From: an uncultured Acidobacteriaceae bacterium
Lineage (GTDB): Bacteria > Acidobacteriota > Terriglobia > Terriglobales > Acidobacteriaceae
DNA length: 64,000 bases
Assembly: GCA_903911925.1 (NCBI GenBank)
Contig: CAIWFH010000058.1
Span: 1 to 64,000, forward strand
Direction of reading: 5' to 3'
Positions 33,806-42,300 of the stretch are shown here, one piece after another (the first letter of the stretch is position 1; each line of letters starts with the position of its first letter). Both the position numbers and the translations under genes were made by a program. Under the pieces are notes generated by a model that saw nothing but the letters and a program-made list of their open reading frames with translations, searched no databases and was not told the origin of the DNA.

Positions 33806-34309
33806 ATGAACGAGACAGCCAACTCCACGCACCCGCAAATCGTTACCGCTCGCCTTATGCAGGGCCATCGGGTCGCCTCAGGGCTGAACGGCAATCCGCG
33901 TTTTCCCGGCGGCACGCTGCTGATGCAGCAGCCTCATTTTCTTGTGCTTGGGCTGGACATCGGGGTCTTCCATCGCGGCACGCTCAACGTGAGCATCGCG
34001 CCGCTCAGCTACCGAGTGGTGAAGCCGCGGCTGACCTTTCGCGACGTGAAATGGCATCTGATCGAGCCCAAAGAGGATTTTTCCTTCTTCGACTTCAGGC
34101 TGGCCAAACCGGTACACGAGCCGGTCGCCGGGCTCATCTACTACCCGCATCCCGATACCAAGCCTGAGCACTTTCAGGCCCCCGATGTACTGGAACTGCT
34201 TCTGCCCTTCGTAGATGGCTTGCACTACGGCATGGAGCTGAGCCTCGAAATTCCGGCCGAGCAAATGGTCATTGAGTCTCCGCCCGTACCCGTCCTGAAG
34301 CACGAGTAG
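33806..34309 (+). CDS. Protein resembling the CTP-dependent riboflavin kinase (DUF120) fold
   Basis: 167 aa. GHRVASGLNGNPRFPGGTLL, LGLDIGVFHRGTLNVSIAP, VAGLIYYPHPDTKPEHFQAPDVLELLLPF and GMELSLEIPAEQMVIE follow the order of the archaeal RibK/DUF120 cradle-loop barrel (VVSGLGEG.., PYEGTLNL.., DGAIVVPKKTYH..IIEIIAP, DGDVIKI). The match is by memory of the archaeal sequence. Bacteria normally use RibF, so a different substrate or role is possible. It lies 22 bases after the glycosidase gene and may be cotranscribed. Confidence 0.5.
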   Translation: MNETANSTHPQIVTARLMQGHRVASGLNGNPRFPGGTLLMQQPHFLVLGLDIGVFHRGTLNVSIAPLSYRVVKPRLTFRDVKWHLIEPKEDFSFFDFRLAKPVHEPVAGLIYYPHPDTKPEHFQAPDVLELLLPFVDGLHYGMELSLEIPAEQMVIESPPVPVLKHE

Positions 34310-34395
34310 GACGCGATGAACATGATTTCAATCGGATAGAAAGAGCAGATTCGGCCCCGCTCTGCACAACGACAAAACAGGCGTACCATGTCTTC

Positions 34396-35193
34396 ATGAG
34401 AAGTCTGGCCGTAATCGGATTGGTTGTTGCGGGTCTTGCGATTCCCGCCTTCGCCCAGCGTGGCGGAGGGCACGGAGGCTTCTCCGGCGGACATGCCAGA
34501 GGCGGCTTTTCAGGCCATGTGGGCGCAGTCGGCCACAGTTCGGTAGCGTTTCGCGGTTCAGGACCAGTTCGGTCAGCCCCCCGTGGACCCTCAGGGATTC
34601 GTACCTTTTCTGGCGCTCGGCCCGTATCCCCGGCCGGCAATTACCGGTCAAGAGGACCCGGCAATCAGGGCGGCCGCCAGCCCTATCACGGTCACAATAA
34701 CGACGGCCATCGCAGGGTTTACGTCTCGCCTTATGGGTACGGAACAGGCTATCCCTACGGATACATGCCCTGGCTGGGCGGGTACGATCCTAATTTCTCT
34801 GGCTCATCCAGCGACAGCGACAATAGCAGCGCCCAGGCCGCACCAAGCGACTCAGGCGGCCCGAGCGAGCCTTACCCGGCTGCAGACTACGGGCAGAATC
34901 AGGGAGGCGACTACGGTCCCCAGCCCCCGTATCCCCCGGGTGCTCGCGCCCCCTACGCGCCTTCCGGTGAAGCGCATCCCGCTGTCCTGGCTCAGAGCGA
35001 GGCGGTCACCCTGGTCTTCAAAGATGGACGGCCTTCGGAGCAGGTCCACAATTACCTGATGACCCGAACCACCATCTATGTTCAGGACGAGCACCGCCAC
35101 AGCATTCCCGTGGATCAACTGGACATGGCGGCAACAGCCAAGACCAATCAGGATGCCGGCGTCGATTTCCAGGTCCCGACGATGCCGAACTAG
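34396..35193 (+). CDS. Secreted Gly/Ser/Pro-rich protein with conserved C-terminal domain
   Basis: 265 aa. Signal peptide (MRSLAVIGLVVAGLAIPAFA), then a disordered Gly/His/Arg-rich region (GGGHGGFSGGHARGGFSGH) with Tyr/Gly patches (YGYGTGYPYGY). The last 60 residues (AVTLVFKDGRPSEQVHNYLMTRTTIYVQDEHRHSIPVDQLD) form a compact beta domain of unknown function that I associate with acidobacterial exported proteins. TACCAT lies 6 bases before the ATG without a ribosome site. It converges on arsR with only 4 bases between. Confidence 0.7.
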   Translation: MRSLAVIGLVVAGLAIPAFAQRGGGHGGFSGGHARGGFSGHVGAVGHSSVAFRGSGPVRSAPRGPSGIRTFSGARPVSPAGNYRSRGPGNQGGRQPYHGHNNDGHRRVYVSPYGYGTGYPYGYMPWLGGYDPNFSGSSSDSDNSSAQAAPSDSGGPSEPYPAADYGQNQGGDYGPQPPYPPGARAPYAPSGEAHPAVLAQSEAVTLVFKDGRPSEQVHNYLMTRTTIYVQDEHRHSIPVDQLDMAATAKTNQDAGVDFQVPTMPN

Positions 35194-35197
35194 GCTT

Positions 35198-35554
35198 TTA
35201 GCCCAGCCACTCGGGCTCGTCGGCGGGTTCGTCCGGCTCCGCCAGCAAGTCTCCCAGGAGGTCAAGCTTCTTCTCCCACACCGTTCGCCGATCGGCGATC
35301 CATTGCGCCGCCACCTGCAGCCCCGCTGAATCGATGCGGCAGGTGCGCACCCGGCCCAGCTTCTGGGTCTGCACCAGGCCAGCCTCCTCCAATACCTGAA
35401 CGTGCTGAACGACTGCGGCCAGCGTGATGCCGAAAGGCTCCGCCAGCCGCGAGACGGAGACTGGGCCGTCGCTCAGCTTTTCAAGGATGGCCCGGCGCGT
35501 AGAGTCGCCCAAGGCCTGGAAGACGCGGTCGATCGTGGGCTCCTTCTTGTCCAT
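35198..35554 (-). CDS. ArsR-family repressor paired with AHSA1 gene
   Basis: 118 aa winged helix: IDRVFQALGDSTRRAILEKLSDGPVSVSRLAEPFGITLAAVVQHVQVLEEAGLVQTQKLGRVRTCRI. No metal-binding Cys pair (ELCVCDL type) is present, so it is not an arsenic sensor. It starts 4 bases after the AHSA1-like gene, and the pair is a common arrangement. A likely operator lies upstream of that gene. Confidence 0.9.
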   Translation of the reverse strand: MDKKEPTIDRVFQALGDSTRRAILEKLSDGPVSVSRLAEPFGITLAAVVQHVQVLEEAGLVQTQKLGRVRTCRIDSAGLQVAAQWIADRRTVWEKKLDLLGDLLAEPDEPADEPEWLG

Positions 35555-35558
35555 GGGT

Positions 35559-36032
35559 CTAGCTCGCCAACTCCGCTGTCAAGCGTTCGAACATGCTCTC
35601 CCATCCGGCTTTGCGCATCGCCGGGCCGTCGGATCCCTCGAAGAACGCCGCCTGGTGGGTAAAGATCAAGTCGGTGCCAGTCTCCGTGGGCAGCAACTCG
35701 AACGTGCCCAGAGACGCAGAAATACACCTGTCCTCAATGCTCATGGTGGAAACAAAGACGATGCGCCGGTCCGGAACGATGCCCAGGTAAGTAATGTCGT
35801 TAGAGCAAGCCAGACCGGCCACCGGCGTTCCGGGGCCCAGGCGGATACGCGCCGTTTCCTTGCCGCCGACCCGAAAATCCATCTCGTAGTGCTCAACGGC
35901 ATGGTGGTCGCTTTCAATAAACCAGCGGCGCTTTTGGGCCGTGTCGGCAAAGGCGGCAAAGACGCGCTTTGGCGCAACAGGATAGCTGCGTTCCAGAACG
36001 AAGGTGTCGTGGATTACGGTGGGTTCAGCCAT
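35559..36032 (-). CDS. SRPBCC/AHSA1 domain protein
   Basis: 157 aa. START-like fold of the AHSA1 type: FVLERSYPVAPKRVFAAFADTAQKRRWFI, FRVGGKETARI, TYLGIVPDRRIVFVSTM, TDLIFTHQAAFFEGSDG and GWESMFERL. It probably binds a small hydrophobic ligand. ATG 36032 has AAGGAG 7 bases upstream and is preferred over the longer frame. First gene of a two-gene operon with arsR. Confidence 0.88.
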   Translation of the reverse strand: MAEPTVIHDTFVLERSYPVAPKRVFAAFADTAQKRRWFIESDHHAVEHYEMDFRVGGKETARIRLGPGTPVAGLACSNDITYLGIVPDRRIVFVSTMSIEDRCISASLGTFELLPTETGTDLIFTHQAAFFEGSDGPAMRKAGWESMFERLTAELAS

Positions 36033-36060
36033 GGAGATCTCCTTGGGGAGAAGAATATAG

Positions 36061-36131
36061 TCAAGCAATTACTTGAGTCTTTGGCTAAACCGATTATTTG
36101 TCAAGTAAAATCTTTAGTATATTTTCTTGAG
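36061..36131 (-). promoter_or_regulatory. Promoter with palindromic operators for AHSA1-arsR
   Basis: On the minus strand, TTGACA (plus 36099-36104) stands 17 bases before AAGACT (36076-36081). TCAAG-N6-CTTGA (36061-36076) lies at the expected start of transcription. A second inverted repeat with the same TCAAG/CTTGA ends and A/T-rich arms (36101-36130) covers the -35 side. This is the arrangement expected for autoregulation by the ArsR protein. Confidence 0.65.
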
Positions 36132-36271
36132 GGTACCGGCTCTACCCAAACCCGCGGACACCGGAAGACTCGATGCAGAGTTGTTCAGGGGAAAAAAGCA
36201 CGAGGGGGTTTCCGATCATGCAACCCGACGGTCAGGACGAGATTGCATCGTGAGGGCATGTTCCGCAATCC

Positions 36272-37924
36272 TCAATGCACAGCGCCGGGACTGGCGCCGG
36301 CGCCCGGCTTGTTCTTGCTCAGCAAGAAAGCCAGCGCAATCAGGCCCACGGACATCCACGACAACTCCATGTAGACATCCTGATAGCCCTGCACCTGGGC
36401 TTGCGCGTTGAGTTGGTTATAGATCGATGCCGCGGCGAAAGCCGCACCGTTGGGTCCCCCAAAGTGGCCGCCAAAAAAGCCGCCCAGGGCCTGCGATTGC
36501 TGCTGGAAGGCGCTATTGGCGCCAAGCATCTGGTTCTGCAGGTGCTGCTGATGCCATGTGGCGCGGCTGGTCACCTGGGCGTTGGTCAGGGCGATAAGAA
36601 TGCTGCCGCCAATGTTGCGAACGAAGTTGATGAGCCCTGCCACCTGGTTGCTCTGCTCCCTGGGCATGCCCACGTAGGCTGCCGTGGTGATTGATATAAA
36701 GCAAAACGGAAGCGGAAGCATCTGGACGACGCGCAGCCATGACGACGCGGCGAAAGTCATGTTGAGTGTGGTCTCGTATGCCGCGTATCGAAACGTCAAA
36801 ACGAACATGGAGAACCCGATCAGGGTGAGTGTTCGCGCGGAGACCTTGCCGGTGGCGATGCCGGCCAGCGGCATCACCACCATCAAGGTAAAGCCGCCCG
36901 CGGTAAGGGCCATGCCCGCCGTTGTGGCCGTATAGCCGAGCAATTGCTGCATGAACTGCGGCTGCAGCACGGTATTGGCATTCAGCACTCCGCCCACAAG
37001 CGCCATGAGGAAGCAGCAGATGGCGAAGTTCTTGAAGCGGAAAAGCTTGATGTTGATGAGCGGAGCCTTTTGCCGCCACTCCCACCAGATGAGCGCGACA
37101 ATGCCGAAGACAAACAGCGCGCCGGTAAAGCAAATAAACCCGGAAGAGAACCAGTCATTCTCTTCGCCCTTGTCGAGCATGATCTGCAGCCCGCCCATGG
37201 CCAGGGTGAGGAAGGCGAAGCCGAGGTAGTCAATCTGTTTCAGCAGGGAGCGATCTGCCTTGATCCACGGTGGATCGTCCACCAGGCGCGTCACCAGGAA
37301 GAACGCCAAAATGCCGACCGGGATGTTGATAAAAAAAATCCAGCGCCATGAGAAGTTGTCGGTGATCCACCCGCCCAGCGAGGGCCCGATGGAGGGCGCC
37401 AGCACGGCCACCAGTCCGTACAGCGCGAAAGCCTGGCCGCGCTTGTGCGGCTCGAAGCTGTCGGCCATAATGGCCTGCGCCATCGGCTGCATGCCGCCAC
37501 CGCCTGCTCCCTGGATAATGCGGAAAATCAGCAACATGGGCAGCGTTGGAGCGGCCCCGCAAAGAAAGCTGGAAACGGTAAAGATGATGATGCACAGGAC
37601 AAAGAAATTGCGCCGGCCCATCACGCTTGAAATCCATGCGCCCATGGGCAGCACGATGGCGTTTGCCACCAGGTAGCTGGTCAGCACCCAGGTTCCTTCG
37701 TTGATGCTTGCGCCCAGCGAACCGGCGATGTGCGGCAGCGCCACGTTGGCAATCGAGGTATCCAGCACCTCCATGAAGGCCGCCAGCGCCACCGTCATGG
37801 CAATCAGCCAGGGATTGACCCTCGGCTTCCAGGCGACCGTCGGGGGCGGCTGCGGATTCACCATTTCCGTCGGAACGTCTCCCGTGCCGTTTGCAGACGG
37901 CGATGCGTTTTCCAAATCCGGCAA
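36272..37924 (-). CDS. EmrB/QacA-type (DHA2) MFS exporter
   Basis: 550 aa with 14 predicted helices. LDTSIANVALPHIAGSLGASINEGTWVLTSYLVANAIVLPMGAWISSVMGRR is the classical DHA2 N-terminus; FRIIQGAGGGGMQPMAQAIMAD and GPSLGGWITDNFSWRWIFFINIPVGI are also typical. It probably exports drugs or hydrophobic compounds by proton antiport. The start is a TTG at 37924 with AGGAG 8 bases upstream. No EmrA-type adaptor gene is adjacent. Confidence 0.9.
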   Translation of the reverse strand: MPDLENASPSANGTGDVPTEMVNPQPPPTVAWKPRVNPWLIAMTVALAAFMEVLDTSIANVALPHIAGSLGASINEGTWVLTSYLVANAIVLPMGAWISSVMGRRNFFVLCIIIFTVSSFLCGAAPTLPMLLIFRIIQGAGGGGMQPMAQAIMADSFEPHKRGQAFALYGLVAVLAPSIGPSLGGWITDNFSWRWIFFINIPVGILAFFLVTRLVDDPPWIKADRSLLKQIDYLGFAFLTLAMGGLQIMLDKGEENDWFSSGFICFTGALFVFGIVALIWWEWRQKAPLINIKLFRFKNFAICCFLMALVGGVLNANTVLQPQFMQQLLGYTATTAGMALTAGGFTLMVVMPLAGIATGKVSARTLTLIGFSMFVLTFRYAAYETTLNMTFAASSWLRVVQMLPLPFCFISITTAAYVGMPREQSNQVAGLINFVRNIGGSILIALTNAQVTSRATWHQQHLQNQMLGANSAFQQQSQALGGFFGGHFGGPNGAAFAAASIYNQLNAQAQVQGYQDVYMELSWMSVGLIALAFLLSKNKPGAGASPGAVH

Positions 37925-38091
37925 AAAAACTTCTCCTCTGGCAATTGTCTTCAGGTTAGGGAAGGGGCGGCATTCACAAACAAATCCATGCGGGCTGCGA
38001 TCCGGTCGTTCCGAATCAGTGCTTTAAGCCGACACAGACGTTTAGATTCCATTTACTGCCGCGAGGGTTCACGGATTCAAGAAAACCCGCG

Positions 38092-39300
38092 TCAGGCGGT
38101 CCGGGGCGCTCGCCAGCCGACAAGCGCGATGGCCAGCGCAACCGCCTGCATGGCCACAATAAAGACCACGCAGGCGGGCCATTTACCCAGCGCCCAGAAG
38201 GCTCCGGGCAGCACTCCGGCAGCGGTTCCGCCCAGGTAGTAGCAGGTAACGTAAAGGCCCGCCGCGGTCACGCGGGCCCCCGCAGGCGCGGCAACTCGCA
38301 AATGGCTCTGCGAGGCGGTTTGCGCGATAAAAACCCCGGTCGCAAGCAAAGTGAGCCCGGCAATCACCACGGGTAGGGAGGACCCGAGCGTCAGCAGCAC
38401 GCCCGTCATGGAGCAGCAGATAGCGCCTGCAATGCCCGCACGCAGACCGACCTTGGTGATCACGAACCCGGCCGCCGGGGTGACCAGCAAGCCGATGAGG
38501 TAGACAAAGAAGAGCGAACTCAGCGCAGTGGTAGACAGCAGGAACGGCGCGGCGCTCAGATGAAACGTGATCCAGGTAAAGACGCCGACCAGCGAGAACA
38601 GCACGTTGAATCCTACGGCAAAGGTAGCAATCAGCCTGCGGTTGCGGAACAGTATCCCGACCTGCTGAACCAGGACGGGCCATGAAAACGAGTTTTGTGC
38701 GCCAGCCCCAGCCCGCCGCTGGCCTTGCGGCAGCCACGCAGCCACCGCGGCTGCCCCGGCCAGCGCAGCCGTGCCCAACACAAGAAAGCTGACCCGCCAA
38801 CTGAACCAATCGGCAAGGATGCCGCTTGAAACCCGCCCGATCAAACCGCCCAGCGCAGTGCCGCTGACATAAAAGCTCATGATCAGAGCCACGCGGTCCG
38901 GCGGCCATTCTTCACCTATGTATGTGATGACCACGGCAATAATACCGGGCACCATAATCCCTTGCAGGAAGCGCCAGAAAATCAGCTGGCCTAGCGAGAC
39001 AGAGGTGGCGGCAAGCAGAGTAGGCAGAGAAATGCCGATTAGCGAAGCGACGATGACGCGCTTGCGGGCAAGCCGTTCTGTGAACGCTCCAAAGAACGGA
39101 GCGGAAAGCGCTACACCCAGCGTGGCCGCGGACACCGTCATCCCCACGCCGGTCTTTGAGGCATGAAAGAGACGCGTCAACAAGGGCAGCAGCGGCTGGG
39201 TGCAATAGAGCTCAAGAAAGGCGCACGCCCCGCACATGGTTACTGCAACAGCGGCCCACGCGCTCGGCGCCTGACGGTCAGTTTGGGGATGGGGTTCCAA
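38092..39300 (-). CDS. MFS transporter, YnfM-like
   Basis: 402 aa, 12 helices. AFLELYCTQPLLPLLTRLFHASKTGVGMTVSAATLGVALSAPFFGAFTERLARKR matches the YnfM-type exporter start, and LQGIMVPGIIAVVITYIGEEW follows. Substrate unknown; an efflux role is likely. It reads from a TTG 22 bases after the BcsAB stop, so it may be cotranscribed with cellulose synthase. Another start nearer residue 22 is possible. Confidence 0.8.
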   Translation of the reverse strand: MEPHPQTDRQAPSAWAAVAVTMCGACAFLELYCTQPLLPLLTRLFHASKTGVGMTVSAATLGVALSAPFFGAFTERLARKRVIVASLIGISLPTLLAATSVSLGQLIFWRFLQGIMVPGIIAVVITYIGEEWPPDRVALIMSFYVSGTALGGLIGRVSSGILADWFSWRVSFLVLGTAALAGAAAVAAWLPQGQRRAGAGAQNSFSWPVLVQQVGILFRNRRLIATFAVGFNVLFSLVGVFTWITFHLSAAPFLLSTTALSSLFFVYLIGLLVTPAAGFVITKVGLRAGIAGAICCSMTGVLLTLGSSLPVVIAGLTLLATGVFIAQTASQSHLRVAAPAGARVTAAGLYVTCYYLGGTAAGVLPGAFWALGKWPACVVFIVAMQAVALAIALVGWRAPRTA

Positions 39301-39321
39301 TGCTCATGATACTGCTTGCCG

Positions 39322-42300
39322 CTATTCTTCGGGACTCTCCACGAATCCAGCCGGTCCAGCCACGCTCACACGCTCGTTGGCGTGACGCGCCAGCCAACCG
39401 CGCGTCCAATACGCCAACACAAAACTGAACGCCGTGACAACCAGCAGCAACCCCAGAAAATACTGCGTCAGCCAGATACGCATCATTGCGTACCACGAAA
39501 TGCTGCCTACATGGTAGTTCCGGCTCGCAAAAGAAAACGACTCGAACCGCGAGTTCCGCAGCAGGCTTACAGATCCGGTTATGTCGCCGGTTTCCGACCT
39601 GTCAAGAAGAACTCCGGCAAAGGGATCGCCGGCCGAGTCCTGTTTCAGTGCGATAAGCACGATGGTGCGATCTGGAGAAGAGGGAGACACAACCTCCTCA
39701 ACCATCGCGTCAGGCGCTCCATTCGCGTTGGAGGGTCTGCCTTCGGAGTCGGAACTTCCAAAGTATTTTGACCAGAGGGGCAGCACGACAGACTTGATGT
39801 AAGGCACAACGGGGTTGGAGTCTTGTGACGGCTTTAGCTGCACTCCCTGTGCGTCAAGCGTCACCGGGAGAAAGGCGTCAAGCGACTTGATGGCAGGCTG
39901 ATCGTCAACCGTGCCCAGAATCAGGTAGTCCCGCGCCGGGCTGATCACCGTGCTGGGCCCGGCCACTGTGACTCGCAGTGCCGGATAGCCCGTTTGCGCC
40001 CCGAAGTGCCCCATCAGATGCAGATAGAGCGCGATTTCGGCGGCGCTGGGCGTGGTTGGTAGAACCACCGTTGTCTCTGAAAGATCGGCCAATTGGGTAA
40101 AGGGAAAGCCAGCATTGGCAAAAATCTCAAGATTCGGCATGCGCGTCCAGAGAGAAAGACCCCGCAAATCAAGAGTGGAACTGCATAGAATCTCGCCGCT
40201 GAGCGGCGCGGCAGCGGAATTCGGCGAAGTGTCGCGATTCGCCGGAATGAAATCGAAACTAAAGCGGATCGTGTTGCCAAAGGGCCGTATATCGCTGACC
40301 GGAACGAGTACCAGCCGCTGGCGATTCGCAAAATCGCTCCCCGGCGAGAGCGGAGCCTCATTCACCAACCTGCCGTTAACATAAATCCGCAATGCCGAGC
40401 CTACAGCTATTTGGCGCGCGTCATACCTGTAATTCAGGTTGAGTTCCAGGTTCTCCTTTTCCCCAAAGTACAAGTCGGGCGGAACGTGAAAATACAGCGG
40501 GATGGGGCTTGAACCATCCGTTTGCAGCGTGTCCTGCGCCTGGCAGCTTGCAAGCGGGGCCACTTTCCCCACCGATAGCCATCGCGGCGCGTCATCCTTC
40601 TTCCGCTGCGTGGGCAATACCAGGTCGTGAATAGCCTGCGTGTCTCCGCTGAAGTAAAACCCGTTGGTCCGGGTGGGCGAAGTAGCGTTTCCCGTGAGCG
40701 AGAGCGTGCGTGCAACATTTACTAGTTGTTCTTCGTTATCGCCCGCCAGCACCAGGACGCTTCCGTACGGGTCATTCGGATTGCCTCTGAGCGCCAGCAG
40801 TGATCCGCCGCCCGGCGGCAGCGTCAATGAGCCCGGCAGGCTCGCCCGGTCGCTTGAGAACACGATTGCGTTGCCCGGGGGAATCTGGTCAAAGTAAACC
40901 GCAAACCGCACCGGCTTTGAACTTGCCAGCAATCCGAGCCACGATGCCACCGAACCCGCGGCCTCAAGCATCTTCGCGCTGGGCCTGGTGAGAAATACGA
41001 ACGGGACAGTGGTTGCAGTCTGCAGGTCGCTGTCGAAAATAGGCAAAGGCAGATGGCTCAAATCGTCTTGAAACCGAAGACGATCGCCGCTTACTTCAAG
41101 CGTGGAGGCCTGGCTGATGCGGCAGAGGATGTGCGCCCTCGCCTCGTTTTCGGGCAGCATCACGCCGCTCCCGGTGAACTCAAACGTGAAACTATTGCTG
41201 CGCACAAGCAAAGCATCCGGGACCGGGATGTCAACGGAAACAAATCCATTCGGCCCTTGAGAACCGGTCGGCGGCGGAAGCGTGGCGATCGTGGTGTCGT
41301 TGAGATTGACGCGCAGTGAGGTGGTATGCGGATCGAGGCTGGAGTCGATGTTATAGATCACTCTCAGCGTCGCATGCCTTGGCACCAGCGCATGAGAGAG
41401 CATAAAGTGCACCGAATAGTATGAATGCGGTCCCCGCATTTCGATCGTGTTCGTCAGCCCAAGGTCCTTCAGGCTCAGCACTTGAACGTCGCTCGCGGCA
41501 CCGCCGGCAGTTGCCGCCGATATATCTTTACCGCTTGCATCGCCAGCGCCCTTGGCCGCGGCCTCTTGCGCAGGCTTTGACGCTTGCAACAGCGCGCGAT
41601 TCCCTGTGCTTCCCGCCAATGGCCGCGTGCTTGATCCCAGCGTCTGGCTGCCTGCGCCCAACAGAACGGCCGCCAACAGCCATGCCATGGTTTGCGGTTG
41701 GGGAACCTTGATCTTCGACTTGCTTTCAGGGAAGATGCTTCTCAGTACCAGGTAAAGTCCGTGGCCTGAAAGCCGGATCACGCGTCCAAGACTGACCAGC
41801 GGACGATCGAGTTCCTTGTTCGCAAGCGATCCTATCCACGCATCCGCCCTGGAGTAGAGCGCCCTGGTCAGCGTCTCCTGCTCTGCTATCGTCGGCAACA
41901 GGAAAGCCAGACGCACTTCGCTCTTGCCCATCCCCATTACCAGTGCTGAGATTTCGGAATTCTCATCCCCTGCAATCTCGGGGAACGCCAATTGGAGTTT
42001 CTCGCCGTTGACAAACTGCGCGTCAGCCGGTACGCCAATGGAGGCGCCGCCGATGGACATATCGTTCGACATACCCTCAATCAGCCTGCCGTCTACAAGA
42101 CGAATCCGGACCTTGATCTTGGCTTCAATGCGAACCGACTCGCGCCGCTGCTTCTGCTCATGCGCAACCGCTGCGGCAACCCCAAGAATCACGATGTTGA
42201 ATACCACCCAGATCAGGTTCATGATCACCGCGCCCGGGTGCTCGGGGTCGGCGATAAACAAGCGGTAGGGAACTGCAAGAATCCCCAGGAAGTTCAAAAA

